Of a DNA stretch of 64,000 bases, positions 35,648 to 45,386 are shown piece by piece. The DNA comes from an uncultured Opitutaceae bacterium (lineage in GTDB: Bacteria > Verrucomicrobiota > Verrucomicrobiia > Opitutales > Opitutaceae). The translations under genes and the position numbers were made by a program. The notes below the pieces were generated by a model. The model did no database searches and was not told the DNA's origin. It was given only the letters and a program-made list of their open reading frames with translations. Position 1 is the stretch's first letter; each line of letters starts with the position of its first letter. Location of the stretch: the NCBI GenBank assembly GCA_903929355.1, contig CAIYUN010000017.1:124001-188000 (forward strand). Direction: 5' to 3'.

Positions 35648-37285
35648 ATGTCCGCCCCCGCATTTTACTATCAGGATCCCCTCCCGCTCGGCGAGGACAC
35701 CACCGAATATCGCCTCCTCTCCAAGGAGGGCGTGTCCACGACGACGTTTGAAGGTCGCGAGATCCTGAGAGTAGCGCCATCGGTGCTCACGTTCCTGGCC
35801 CGCCAGGCGTTTCGTGACAGCGCGTTTCTTCTTCGCACCAAGCATCTGCAGCAGGTGGCGGCCATCCTCGACGACCCGGAGGCCAGCGCTAACGACCGCT
35901 ACGTCGCCCTCACCCTGCTTAAGAACGCCGAGATCGCGGCCGAGGGCATCCTGCCCATGTGCCAGGACACCGGCACGGCGGCGATCTTTGGGAAAAAAGG
36001 CCAGCAGGTCTGGACCGGCGCGAACGACGCGGAGGCCTTGGCGCGCGGGGTCTACGAGTGCTTCACGCAGGAAAACCTCCGCTACTCACAGGTCACCCCG
36101 CTGGACATGTGGCGCGAGACCAACACCGGCACCAACCTGCCGGCGCAAATCGACGTGTTCGCCACCGAGGGGTCGAAGTATGAGTTCCTGTTTGTCGCCA
36201 AGGGTGGCGGCTCGGCGAACAAGCTGCTGTTTTTCCAGGAGACGAAGGCGCTGCTCAATCCGAAGAGCTTCGAGCAGTTCGTCATCGACAAGCTGCCGTT
36301 GCTGGGCACCAGCGCGTGCCCGCCGTATCACCTGGTGTTGGTCGTCGGCGGCACCAGCGCGGAGGCGTGCATGAAGACGCTCAAGCTCGCCACGACCAAG
36401 TATCTCGACGCCCTGCCCACCACGGGCAACGAGCACGGCCGGGCATTCCGCGACCTGGCGATGGAGGCGCGGGTGATGGAGCTGGCCCGGGCGACCGGGA
36501 TCGGCGCGCAGTTTGGGGGTAAATATTTCGCGCTCGACGCCCGGGTTGTCCGCCTGGCCCGCCATGGCGCGAGCTGCCCGGTGGGCATGGGCGTGTCGTG
36601 CAGCGCCGACCGCAACATCAAGGCGAAGATCACGGCGGAGGGCATTTTTCTCGAGCAACTGGAGCCCAACCCCGGGCGGTTCATCCCCGCCGCGCAGCGG
36701 ACGCTGAAGGACACCCAGATCGTCAAGATCGACCTCACCCGGCCGATGGCGGAGATCCGCGCCGAGCTCTCGCGTTATCCCGTGACGACCCGGTTGGCGC
36801 TGACCGGCCCGCTGATCGTCGCCCGCGACAGCGCGCACGCGAAGCTGAAGGAGAGGGTGGACGCCGGCCGGGGCCTGCCGGACTATTTCAAGGACCATGC
36901 GGTCTATTATGCGGGACCGGCGAAAACACCGGCAGGTTACGCATCGGGCAGCTTTGGCCCGACCACGGCCGGCCGGATGGACAGCTATGTGGAGCTCTTC
37001 CAGTCGCTCGGCGGTTCGATGGTGATGCTGGCCAAGGGCAACCGCAGCCAGGCCGTGGTGGATTCGTGCCAGAAGCACGGCGGCTTTCACCTCGGCAGCA
37101 TCGGTGGCCCGGCGGCGATCCTGGCCAAGGAGAACATCAAAAAGGTGGAGGTGCTGGAATACGCCGAGCTCGGCATGGAGGCGGTGTGGCGGATCGAGGT
37201 GGAGAATTTTCCCGCCTTCATCATGATCGACGACAAGGGCAACGATTTCTTCCGCAACACCTGCGGCCTCTGCACGCCCCATTGA
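35648..37285 (+). CDS. fumA: class I fumarate hydratase, [4Fe-4S]
   Basis: ATG 35648 ([21 protein letters not shown]) gives 545 residues, the usual length for FumA/FumB-type enzymes. Three Cys residues fall exactly at 105 ([11 protein letters not shown]), 224 (GTSACPPYH) and 318 (MGVSCSADR), the positions of the cluster ligands in E. coli FumA. The C-terminal beta-type domain has [15 protein letters not shown] and [10 protein letters not shown]. It interconverts fumarate and malate in the TCA cycle using an oxygen-labile cluster. An upstream in-frame start at 35600 is disfavoured because it would translate the repeat array. It is followed 13 bp later by a membrane-protein gene. Confidence 0.95.
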   Translation: MSAPAFYYQDPLPLGEDTTEYRLLSKEGVSTTTFEGREILRVAPSVLTFLARQAFRDSAFLLRTKHLQQVAAILDDPEASANDRYVALTLLKNAEIAAEGILPMCQDTGTAAIFGKKGQQVWTGANDAEALARGVYECFTQENLRYSQVTPLDMWRETNTGTNLPAQIDVFATEGSKYEFLFVAKGGGSANKLLFFQETKALLNPKSFEQFVIDKLPLLGTSACPPYHLVLVVGGTSAEACMKTLKLATTKYLDALPTTGNEHGRAFRDLAMEARVMELARATGIGAQFGGKYFALDARVVRLARHGASCPVGMGVSCSADRNIKAKITAEGIFLEQLEPNPGRFIPAAQRTLKDTQIVKIDLTRPMAEIRAELSRYPVTTRLALTGPLIVARDSAHAKLKERVDAGRGLPDYFKDHAVYYAGPAKTPAGYASGSFGPTTAGRMDSYVELFQSLGGSMVMLAKGNRSQAVVDSCQKHGGFHLGSIGGPAAILAKENIKKVEVLEYAELGMEAVWRIEVENFPAFIMIDDKGNDFFRNTCGLCTPH

Positions 37286-37298
37286 GCGACGACCGGTG

Positions 37299-39293
37299 AT
37301 GACCAACCAAGGCCAATTGCGGTCGGAGCTTTTGCTGGTGACCGTGCTGGGTGCGGTGGGAATTTTTGTGCTGCCGTGGCACTGGCCGGTGCACCAGGAA
37401 CCGAACACCTCCGTCTCCTACATCTATGGATTCAACAATCTGGTGGCCTGGCTTGCCGTGGCCCTTCTGTTGGGCCTGGTGCTGATCGTGCGTTGGCGGG
37501 ACCGCCGTCGGCGCGGTCAAAGCCACGACGAGGCGGCTTTGAGGGGGCTGCTCGTTCGGGAAAACGCCGAAATTCCACGCAAGGTTTCAGGCCTCGCCGT
37601 GTCTGTCGCCATCGTCTTCGCGGTTGGTTCGGTGGTCATCTGGTATCGCCTGCTGCCGGTGTCCTGGTTTGCGGAGATGGGTTACTTCGTGCCCCGGCTC
37701 CAAATGATGGCGCGGGGAATGCGCCCCCATGAGGACTTCCAGTTCATGTATGGGCCGGGGATGCTCTATCCCGCCTATTGGCTGAGCGCCGGGACGGGTC
37801 TTTCCCTTGAGGCCGCCTATTGCGCGGTCTTGGCGGGGGCCTGGGTGGGGGGGATTTATCTGCTGGCCTACATCATCAATTCACTCGGGATCAGGGGATC
37901 CAAGACGAGGGTGTTTTGGTGCGCTCTGCTGCCCATCCTGCTGCTCGACGAATGGGCGTTGGGCATCCAATACACCCCGCTCCGCTTTGTCTGCGCCCCG
38001 GCCTCGTTGTTCCTGCTCAACCGGATTCACCGGGGGGCGATGACGCGGGATACCTTCACCCGGCGGGTGGCCCCACTGACCGTGCTGCTCGCTTTTCTTT
38101 TGCCCCTGGCCAATTTCGCGTGGTCGCCGGAGATGGGCATGGTCGCCTGGGCGGCGTTCATCATCTATTTCATGGTCCAGAGGCGCGACCAGCCGGCGCG
38201 GGCGCTGAGCGGAGCCTTGGCGGCCATGGCCTCACTGCCGGCCGCGTGGATTCTTTTCGGAGGCACCTATGTTCGCGGGCTGCTGGCCAGCGGCAACGGG
38301 GCCATCAATTTCCCGATCTATCCCACCGCCCATGTGGTGATGCTCCTGGTCGCGGCGGGGTGGCTGATGCCTTTGTTGGCAGTGATTGCCTGGTCGGGTC
38401 TCCGCCAGCCGGGAAAAGAAACTCCCTTGGCCGCATCCTTGGTGGTCATGCTCGGTCTGCTGATCCCGGTGGCGCTGGGCCGCTGCGATGGCGGCCATGT
38501 CTATTACAATGGATTGGGGATCTTTGTTCTGCTCCTCGCGATGGCGATGACCGTCCTTGGCGGCTGGCGCCAGCGGGTGATTTTCACCATGGTGCTGGTG
38601 GTCTTCGGTCTGGGTGGATCGTTCAGCCTGTGGCGCGAATACCGGCATGAAGTGATCGATTCGCTTCGCCACCAGATGGGCCGGCCACCCCTGGCAGCAG
38701 GGCAGGACGGCCTGTCGAATCTTCAGAAACTGGAGTTTGACCTTGGTTTTTCCGGAAAGGTGCTCAGCAGTCTTTTCCTCCTTGATTTGGATCACCGGCA
38801 GAGTGTGCCCCCGCCGCCGTTTGACCTTGGGTCGGCGGGCTCACCGGCGGCCGTGCTGGCGAGGGGCAAGGAGCTGGCCTATGGTTCGGATTTGCGCGAG
38901 TTGCTGGCCTACCGGCAAATCGGCACCCCGCTGGGCTCGACCGAGGAGATTGACCGATTTCTCAAGATCACGGGCCGGCAAAGCGGTGAATATTATGCCG
39001 AGCCGCTGATGAGCGCGTCGAGCCTCCCCAGAAAACTTCATGATCTGGCGGCCATGGATGTAATCATGGTGCCCGGATATTACATGGTGGCGCCGGGCCG
39101 GCCGCCCAGCCCGGAGGAGGAAAGGCGGAATATGTCCCATTTCCTTTCATCGCTATTGCTGTTTCCCGTCAAACTCCCGGAAGCGAAACATCCACCCTTC
39201 GTGCCGAGCCAGATGATCGTGGCAAAGATCACCAGTGATTATGTCGAAGTGGGAAGATTTCGAGATTTCATCATTTACCGGCGGAAGAGCTGA
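37299..39293 (+). CDS. polytopic membrane protein, GT-C-like
   Basis: This protein of about 664 residues has some eleven transmembrane helices in the first 440 residues and a roughly 200-residue C-terminal soluble domain, probably periplasmic. After the third helix it reads GMRPHEDFQFMYGPGMLY, similar to the first-loop Asp motif of GT-C glycosyltransferases, which use polyprenyl-phosphate sugars. No closer family was recognised. ATG 37299 is preferred over the overlapping GTG at 37296. GC is somewhat lower than in fumA before it. It may modify a surface glycan, but there is no supporting neighbour. Confidence 0.6.
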   Translation: MTNQGQLRSELLLVTVLGAVGIFVLPWHWPVHQEPNTSVSYIYGFNNLVAWLAVALLLGLVLIVRWRDRRRRGQSHDEAALRGLLVRENAEIPRKVSGLAVSVAIVFAVGSVVIWYRLLPVSWFAEMGYFVPRLQMMARGMRPHEDFQFMYGPGMLYPAYWLSAGTGLSLEAAYCAVLAGAWVGGIYLLAYIINSLGIRGSKTRVFWCALLPILLLDEWALGIQYTPLRFVCAPASLFLLNRIHRGAMTRDTFTRRVAPLTVLLAFLLPLANFAWSPEMGMVAWAAFIIYFMVQRRDQPARALSGALAAMASLPAAWILFGGTYVRGLLASGNGAINFPIYPTAHVVMLLVAAGWLMPLLAVIAWSGLRQPGKETPLAASLVVMLGLLIPVALGRCDGGHVYYNGLGIFVLLLAMAMTVLGGWRQRVIFTMVLVVFGLGGSFSLWREYRHEVIDSLRHQMGRPPLAAGQDGLSNLQKLEFDLGFSGKVLSSLFLLDLDHRQSVPPPPFDLGSAGSPAAVLARGKELAYGSDLRELLAYRQIGTPLGSTEEIDRFLKITGRQSGEYYAEPLMSASSLPRKLHDLAAMDVIMVPGYYMVAPGRPPSPEEERRNMSHFLSSLLLFPVKLPEAKHPPFVPSQMIVAKITSDYVEVGRFRDFIIYRRKS

Positions 39294-39325
39294 AGCCGTT
39301 GACGCGAACGGAAGCTCCACCCCCG

Positions 39326-39826
39326 ATGTCCCGCCCGCAAATAACCACCGCCAAGCGGGTTTCATACGCCCTCGGATACATCGGGCTGGGCCTGGTCGGC
39401 CTCGCGGCCGACGAGCTGGAGGCCGTTGCGGGCGAGGACCGGCTCTCCCTTCCGGTCCAGCTCGCCTTCATCGAGCTCCACCTGGAGGCCAAAAACTGGG
39501 ATCTGCTGGTGGCGGTGGCCCAGAGGGTGGCGCGGGCCGACCCGGGGCAGGAGCGGGCGTGGATCGGCTGGGCCTACGGGCTGCGGTGCCTTGAGCGGGT
39601 GGGGGAGGCGCGGGCGGTGCTGCGGGTGGGGGACGGCCATCACGCCAAAACGTGCGCCCTGCTCCACTACAACCTTGCCTGCTACGAGTGCCTGCTGGGC
39701 GATCTGCCGGTGGCCCGGGCGAGGTTCCGCCGGGCGTGCGCGCTCGGCGGGGGTAATTTCAAGGCCATGGCGCTGGACGACCCGGACCTGACGGCGCTGT
39801 GGGACGAGATCGCGGCGATGGGGTGA
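39326..39826 (+). CDS. small TPR-like protein
   Basis: The 166-residue protein is helical with at least two tetratricopeptide-like pairs: AWIGWAYGLRCLERVGEARAVL and LLHYNLACYECLLGDLPVAR, the second with the TPR consensus (LxxxLAxxxxxxGxxxxAR). The N-terminal part is less regular. ATG 39326 is chosen over a TTG at 39299. TPR proteins mediate protein contacts; the partner is unknown. It is 32 bp after the membrane-protein gene and may be co-transcribed. Confidence 0.7.
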   Translation: MSRPQITTAKRVSYALGYIGLGLVGLAADELEAVAGEDRLSLPVQLAFIELHLEAKNWDLLVAVAQRVARADPGQERAWIGWAYGLRCLERVGEARAVLRVGDGHHAKTCALLHYNLACYECLLGDLPVARARFRRACALGGGNFKAMALDDPDLTALWDEIAAMG

Positions 39827-39852
39827 GGGCGGAGAACGGACGCAGAGTTTAC

Positions 39853-39875
39853 GGGGGAAACCAGGAAGCCAGGAA
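39853..39875 (-). repeat. dispersed 23-nt CCTGG-word repeat, copy b
   Basis: Reverse complement of 30418-30440 with one mismatch. A related CTGGCTTCATGGCTTCC stretch in opposite orientation lies at about 40023-40045, so this too may be an inverted pair. Confidence 0.6.
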
Positions 39876-39951
39876 CGGATCAAGCATTCGGCGTTTTTGG
39901 TAAAGGCTCAGTTTGCTTGTTTGGGTAGGGAAGTCACTCCGTGGCGTCCGC

Positions 39952-39976
39952 GGACGGCTCGGAGAGCCGCCCCTAC
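39952..39976 (-). repeat. GTAG-headed REP-like hairpin, copy 4
   Basis: On the minus strand GTAGGG is followed by CGGCTC, a 3-nt TCC loop and GAGCCG. It is the best hairpin of the four GTAG elements and lies in the 242-bp gap between convergent genes, where it could also help terminate transcription. Confidence 0.6.
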
Positions 39977-40068
39977 CGTTGAGGTGTCAGAGCCGAACTG
40001 AGCCACACCGGCGTTTCATTTCTCCTGGCTTCATGGCTTCCTCCTTCAAACTGGGACGAGATCGTCCC

Positions 40069-41904
40069 TCATGGCGGGCCGCTGGGGGCCGCGGGGTTCG
40101 GTGGCAACGGCGGAAACTCGCCGCGGTTGGCGGCGGCGACAATCGTCGGATCCAGTTTCACCACCGCGCGATCATACGTCAGGAGGCCGTTGATTTCCTG
40201 CTCCACGTCGGTCAGCTGGGTGTAGATGAAGGCGCTCACGCCCAGATCCTCTCCGAGGTGGTGGGCCGCCTTCAGCAGATTTTGGTAGTGCTGGGTCGCC
40301 TGCCAGCTGCTGTCGAGCACGCTGCCGTAGCCAAACGTGCTCTGGTTCCAGCGATGGCCGGGGACGTTCATCGTGACCCCGCCGAACTCGCCGTTGACGG
40401 CCGCCCGCTTTTCCTCCGGCTGGGGCGTGCCCGGACCGGGGTAGGCGTGGACGTCGTAGAGGTCCCCCACCTTCTTGTCCGTCCACCCGCTGGCGTTGTT
40501 GACCAGGCGGGTGGGGTCGAGCTCCTTGGTCAGCGCGACGATCTTTTCGGTGTCATGCTGGCCCCAGCCCTCATTGAAGGTGGTCCAGACGACGATGGAC
40601 GGGCTGTTGTAGAATTCGGCGAGAAGGTGACGCCATTCCGTCTCGAATTGCTGCGTCGCCGTGGCGGAGAGGGTGCCGTCGCGGGCCGCAAACATCTGGG
40701 GCATGTCCTGCCAGACGAGCACGCCCAGTTTGTCCGTCCAGTAATACCAGCGGGCGGGCTCGACCTTGGCGTGCTTGCGAATCGTGTTAAAGCCCAGCTT
40801 CTTGGTCATTTCGATGTCGGACCGCAGCGCCTCGTCGGTGGGCGCGGTGTAGATGCCATCGGGCCAGTAGCCCTGGTCCAGCGGCCCGGTTTGGAACAGG
40901 AACTGGTTGTTCAGGAAAATCCGCGTGCGCCCCTGACTGTCCTTGCCGAGGCTGATCTTGCGCATCGCGGCATAGCTTCCCACCCGGTCCACCGGCTGCC
41001 CGTTCTGGATCAGCTCGACGGTCAGGTCGTAGAGGTGCGGGTCCGCCGGCGACCAGAGGTGCGGGTTGGCGAGGGCGAGCGTCATCTCCACGCCCGCGGT
41101 GCCATGGGCCCGGGCGACAACTTTGCCGGCGTCGGTCGCGGTCACCTCCACCTCGGTGCTCGCACCGGCCTCCACCGTCAGCCCGAGGGTCTGGTGATCC
41201 ACGTCGGGCGTGATTTTCAGGGCCGAAATATGCCGCACCGGCACGGTCTCCAACCACACCGTCTGCCAGATGCCTGACGCGGCGGTGTAGAAAATCCCGC
41301 CCGGTTTCACGCGTTGTTTTCCCAGCACCTGAGCGTCCGCCACATCGCTGCGCACGGGATTCCAGGCGGACACGACCAACTCATTGGCCCCCGCCCGCAG
41401 GCTGTCCGTAACGTCAAAATCAAAGCCGTCATAGCCGCCCCGGTGGGCGCCAACCGGCTGGCCGTTGACCAGCACGGTTGAGTCCCAATTGACCGCGCCG
41501 AAATGCAGGAGCACCCGCCGGCCGGGCTCACCGGCGGGCACGGTGAAGGAGCGTCGATACCAGAGCCGCTGGTTCGGCACACTGGGCCGGCCCACGCCCG
41601 ACAACGCCGATTCGTAGGGGAAGGGCACGAGAATGGTCGCGTCAAAGCTGGCCGGCGGGACCGTGGAGTCGGCCGCCGTGAGGCCGTAATCCCAAAGCCC
41701 GTTAAGATTCTGCCATTGCGGGCGCGTCATCTGGGGGCGTGGATACTCGACCAGCGCGTTGGCCGGCGACACCTGCGCGGCCCAGGCCGTCATCAAGTGA
41801 CCTTCCACGGGCTTCCAGGTCTGGGCCGGGGCGGGTGCAACAATCGCCAACGCCAAAAAGAAGGCCAATCCGCCGCTGTTCCGCAGAGCAAAGAGAAGTT
41901 TCAT
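40069..41904 (-). CDS. GH2 family glycoside hydrolase, secreted
   Basis: The 611-residue protein has a signal peptide (LLFALRNSGGLAFFLALAIV, cleavage after APAQ near 28). Three domains follow in the GH2 order: a sugar-binding jelly roll (about 45-215, with NLNGLWDYGL and LLHFGAVNWDSTVLVNG), an immunoglobulin-like domain (about 215-310) and a TIM barrel. The acid/base Glu is in TTFNEGWGQ (about 444) and the nucleophile Glu fits NGEFGG (about 506). It is shorter than LacZ, like the beta-glucuronidase/galactosidase subgroup of Bacteroidota and Verrucomicrobiota. The linkage cleaved is uncertain. It is convergent with the TPR gene and about 0.25 kb from the glucuronate genes, which are transcribed away from it. 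Confidence 0.88.
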   Translation of the reverse strand: MKLLFALRNSGGLAFFLALAIVAPAPAQTWKPVEGHLMTAWAAQVSPANALVEYPRPQMTRPQWQNLNGLWDYGLTAADSTVPPASFDATILVPFPYESALSGVGRPSVPNQRLWYRRSFTVPAGEPGRRVLLHFGAVNWDSTVLVNGQPVGAHRGGYDGFDFDVTDSLRAGANELVVSAWNPVRSDVADAQVLGKQRVKPGGIFYTAASGIWQTVWLETVPVRHISALKITPDVDHQTLGLTVEAGASTEVEVTATDAGKVVARAHGTAGVEMTLALANPHLWSPADPHLYDLTVELIQNGQPVDRVGSYAAMRKISLGKDSQGRTRIFLNNQFLFQTGPLDQGYWPDGIYTAPTDEALRSDIEMTKKLGFNTIRKHAKVEPARWYYWTDKLGVLVWQDMPQMFAARDGTLSATATQQFETEWRHLLAEFYNSPSIVVWTTFNEGWGQHDTEKIVALTKELDPTRLVNNASGWTDKKVGDLYDVHAYPGPGTPQPEEKRAAVNGEFGGVTMNVPGHRWNQSTFGYGSVLDSSWQATQHYQNLLKAAHHLGEDLGVSAFIYTQLTDVEQEINGLLTYDRAVVKLDPTIVAAANRGEFPPLPPNPAAPSGPP

Positions 41905-42151
41905 GAGGATGGGGTTTTGGATTTAGTTGTTCGCCGCCGTCTTGACGCCTGGGGCGTTGGACGGAAAACCGGTGAGATCAATCGGGCTCTGAACCCCGAG
42001 AGTCGAGCCCGTTCGCGCTCCTTCCTTGCCCTTTGCCCGCGCCATAATCCCGATTGACCCGGAATCGAATCTTTGGCTTTGATCGCTTCATGCGCGTGGA
42101 CCCCGCCTTAATCCTTTCGGCCCCTTAGGTCTGCTCCGCCCAACCCCTCCC

Positions 42152-42325
42152 ATGGACTACACCGTTTGGATCGTCGCTATCGTTTGTTATACGACTTACA
42201 AAATCTTCGAGCTGCGACGTTGCCCGCGCCCCTACGAAGAGTTGAAGACGTTGAATGAGCTGCGTGAGAAAGGGGTGATCACCCAGGGAGAGTTCGACAA
42301 AAGGAAGAACGAGTTGTTGGGTTGA
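42152..42325 (+). CDS. SHOCT-domain mini-protein, 57 aa
   Basis: This short gene starts MDYTVWIVAIVCYTTYKIFE, a single membrane helix (about 5-19). It ends with LKTLNELREKGVITQGEFDKRKNELLG, an exact fit in pattern to the SHOCT motif (L..L..L...G.IT..EF...K..LL). SHOCT helices are found at the ends of many small membrane proteins and probably mediate oligomerisation. The gap on its upstream side shows nothing else. It is co-oriented with, and 88 bp before, the GH115 gene. Confidence 0.85.
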   Translation: MDYTVWIVAIVCYTTYKIFELRRCPRPYEELKTLNELREKGVITQGEFDKRKNELLG

Positions 42326-42413
42326 GTCGGTCAATGGGTGTGGCCGGAAAATGCGCTCTGGTCAGGCCGGTCCTTTTCCGGTCTGCTGCCGCCCAACCCC
42401 GCCGCCGCCGACC

Positions 42414-45386
42414 ATGTTTCACCCCCTTGGATTGAGTCCGTCACAAGCTGATTTTTGTCAGGCGAGGCGTTTTCGCCTGCTGCTGGTGCTTGCGCTCGGA
42501 TGCATGGTCTGGCCGGCGGAGAGTTCGGCCCTCGGCCAGCCGCAGTATGTGGACGATACCCCCACGCCGGGCAGCTTTGCGCTGGCGCAGGGCGGTCAGG
42601 CGGCCTCCGTCGAGGCGGACCCGGCGGACTGGCCGGGCGTGACCCGCGCGGCGGAGGACTTGCGCGCGGACCTCACTCGTGTCACCGGCCTCACCCCGGG
42701 CCGGACGCGGACCGCCCACACCCTGATTGTCGGCACCATCGGCCGGAGCCCCGTGATCGACGGCCTGATCCGCGCGGGGAAAATCGACGCCGGCGCGATC
42801 ACCGGCCGATGGGAGTCGTTCCTGCTCCAGACCGTGGCCAACCCGCTGCCCGGGGTCGACCAGGCCCTCGTAATCGCCGGTAGCGACAAGCGCGGGACCA
42901 TTTACGGGATCTACGACCTGTCGGAAGAGATGGGGGTGTCGCCCTGGTATTGGTGGTCGGACGTGCCCACCCGGCACCGGGACGCGCTCTTCGTGCGGGC
43001 GGGCCGGCAGGAGCAGGGGGAGCCGGGCGTGAAATACCGTGGCATTTTCCTGAACGACGAGCTGCCGGACCTGAGCGACTGGGTCCGGAACAAATACGGG
43101 AACGCCCCGGGCTTCCCCGCCGCGGCGAACTACGGCCACGAATTCTACGCGAGGCTGTTCGAGGTCATCCTGCGCATGAAGGGCAACTACCTCTGGCCCG
43201 CGATGTGGCACAACGCCTTCAACGAGGACGACACCGAGAACCCCCGCCTCGCCGACCTCTACGGCATCGTCATGGGCACCTCGCACCAGGAGCCGATGCT
43301 CCGGGCGCAGGGGGAGTGGGACCGCCTGCCCGTGGCGCAACGAGGCGGCAACTGGAACTGGGCCAATGTCGCCCAGCGGCCGGTGCTCACCCAGTTCTGG
43401 CGCGACGGCGTCCGCCGGAACAAGGACTACGAGAACATCTACACCGTGGGGCTGCGGGCCGAAAATGACAGCGGCGCCGAGACCGGCCTGGCCGCAACCG
43501 AGGAGATTGTGGGCCTGCAGCGGAAGATTCTGGCGGAGGAGGTCAATCCGGATGTGACCAAGGTGCCCCAGCTGTGGTGCCTCTACAAGGAGGTGATGAG
43601 CTACTACGCGCAGGGGCTGCACCCGCCCGACGACATCACGCTCCTGTGGGCGGAGGACAACTGGGGCAACGTGCGCCGCCTGCCGACCGCCGCGGAGCGC
43701 ACGCGCGCGGGCGGCGCCGGCATCTACTACCACCTCGACTACCATGGCGGGCCGCGCAACTACCAATGGCTCAACAGCACGCCCATCGCCCACGTCTGGG
43801 ACCAGATGGCATTGGCGAAGCAATACGGGGCCGACCGCATCTGGATCGTGAACGTCGGCCACTTCAAGGGGCAGGAGTTCCCGATGGAGTATTTCCTGAG
43901 CCTGGGCTGGAACCCGGCGCGCTGGACGAGCGAGAACCTCGGCGAATACACCCGGCTCTGGGCGGCGCGCGAGTTCGGGCCCGGGCAGGCGGGCGAAATC
44001 GCGGACTTGGTGGCGAAATACACCAAATACAACGGCCGCCGCAAACCGGAGCTGCTGGAACCGGGCACCTACAGCCAGACCAGCTACCATGAGGCGGAAA
44101 CGGTGATCGACAACTTTGCCGCCCTCATCACCCGGGCCGAGGCGGTCAGCGCCCGGTTGCCGGCCGACGCCCGCTACGCTTTTTACCAACTGGTGCTTTT
44201 CCCCATCAAGGCCGCCGCGCAAGTCAACGAGATGTATGTGGCCGCCGGGCGCAACGCCCTGTTTGTGAAGCAGGGCCGGGCCAGCGCCAACGACGAAGCC
44301 GCGCACACCCAGGCAATGTTCCAGGCAGATCGGCAGCTCATGGCCGATTACAACAACACTTTTGCGGGCGGCAAGTGGCAGGGTTTCATGGACCAAAAGC
44401 ACATCGGCTACACGATGTGGAACGAGCCCCTGCGGGAGACCGCGCCGCGGGTCACGACCGTCACGGTGCCGGCCGAGGCCTCGATGGGCGTCGCCGTCGA
44501 GGGTTCAGACGCAGCGTGGCCGGGCGCGGCGGGCGAGGCGGTCCTGCCGGCCTTTGACTCCCTCAACCAGCCCAGCCACTATATCGACGTGTTCGACAAG
44601 GGGCAGGCTCCGCTCGCCTTCGCCGTCACCACCAGCGATCCTTGGATCATCATTCCCTCCGGTGGCACCACCCCAAAGGATCTGCGCCTGCCGGTGGGCA
44701 TTGACTGGAACCGGGCCCCCAAGGGCGCGGCCAGCGGCACCGTCGCGATCACCGGAGCGGGCGGCACGGTCAGCGTCAGGGTGAACATCCTCAACCTCCC
44801 CGGCATCACGCGGGACACCCTGGAGGGATTCGCCGAAGGCGAGGGCGGCGTGGCCATCGAGCCGGAGCACTTCACCCGCAACACCGCCGCCGGCGCCGCG
44901 CGCTGGGACCGCATTGAGGATTACGGCCGGACCCTTTCCGGGATGCGGGCGGACGCGCCGGTGGACGTGGCCGGGCTCACCCCCGGGCCGGGGGCGCCCT
45001 GCCTGGAATACCAGATGTATCTGACCACGGTCGGGCCGGCCACCGCGACCCTGATGCTTTCGCCGGCCTTGAACATCGCGCCGGACCGCGCGGTGCGGAT
45101 CGCCGTCGCCTTCGACCAGGAGGCACCGCAGGTCGTCACCATCGTGCCCCAGGGCTACAACGTCGCCAACGGCAACGCCGACTGGGAGGAGTCGGTCCGC
45201 GACAGTGCGCGGCTCGCGAGCACGGCGCACACCATCACCACCGCCGGCTATCACACCCTCAAGGTGTGGATGGTTGATCCCGCGGTGGTGATCCAGAAAA
45301 TTGTGGTGGACCTGGGCGGCGTAAAGCCCAGCTATCTCGGACCGCCGGAGAGCTATCATCATTCCGCTCCGCCGCCCCCTCCATGA
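42414..45386 (+). CDS. GH115 alpha-1,2-glucuronidase, secreted
   Basis: ATG 42414 is used; 990 residues follow with a hydrophobic signal segment FRLLLVLALGCMVW at about 20-34. GH115 markers run through the protein: VIAGSDKRGTIYGIYDLSEEMGVSPWYWW, KYRGIFLNDE, KGNYLWPAMWHNAFNEDD, GIVMGTSHQEPM, YTVGLRAENDSGAE, LLWAEDNWGNVRRLP and HLDYHGGPRNYQWLNS. These are separately listed blocks, not one stretch. Family members release 4-O-methyl-glucuronic acid or glucuronic acid from glucuronoxylan, internally or terminally. The C-terminal third is a beta-rich domain with no catalytic motif. Its stop overlaps the MFS transporter start, so release and uptake of the uronate are translationally coupled. Confidence 0.92.
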   Translation: MFHPLGLSPSQADFCQARRFRLLLVLALGCMVWPAESSALGQPQYVDDTPTPGSFALAQGGQAASVEADPADWPGVTRAAEDLRADLTRVTGLTPGRTRTAHTLIVGTIGRSPVIDGLIRAGKIDAGAITGRWESFLLQTVANPLPGVDQALVIAGSDKRGTIYGIYDLSEEMGVSPWYWWSDVPTRHRDALFVRAGRQEQGEPGVKYRGIFLNDELPDLSDWVRNKYGNAPGFPAAANYGHEFYARLFEVILRMKGNYLWPAMWHNAFNEDDTENPRLADLYGIVMGTSHQEPMLRAQGEWDRLPVAQRGGNWNWANVAQRPVLTQFWRDGVRRNKDYENIYTVGLRAENDSGAETGLAATEEIVGLQRKILAEEVNPDVTKVPQLWCLYKEVMSYYAQGLHPPDDITLLWAEDNWGNVRRLPTAAERTRAGGAGIYYHLDYHGGPRNYQWLNSTPIAHVWDQMALAKQYGADRIWIVNVGHFKGQEFPMEYFLSLGWNPARWTSENLGEYTRLWAAREFGPGQAGEIADLVAKYTKYNGRRKPELLEPGTYSQTSYHEAETVIDNFAALITRAEAVSARLPADARYAFYQLVLFPIKAAAQVNEMYVAAGRNALFVKQGRASANDEAAHTQAMFQADRQLMADYNNTFAGGKWQGFMDQKHIGYTMWNEPLRETAPRVTTVTVPAEASMGVAVEGSDAAWPGAAGEAVLPAFDSLNQPSHYIDVFDKGQAPLAFAVTTSDPWIIIPSGGTTPKDLRLPVGIDWNRAPKGAASGTVAITGAGGTVSVRVNILNLPGITRDTLEGFAEGEGGVAIEPEHFTRNTAAGAARWDRIEDYGRTLSGMRADAPVDVAGLTPGPGAPCLEYQMYLTTVGPATATLMLSPALNIAPDRAVRIAVAFDQEAPQVVTIVPQGYNVANGNADWEESVRDSARLASTAHTITTAGYHTLKVWMVDPAVVIQKIVVDLGGVKPSYLGPPESYHHSAPPPPP

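Noticed and set aside
41905-42151. tRNA or small RNA gene upstream of the SHOCT gene
   Set aside because: No cloverleaf, CCA end or terminator could be formed by eye.
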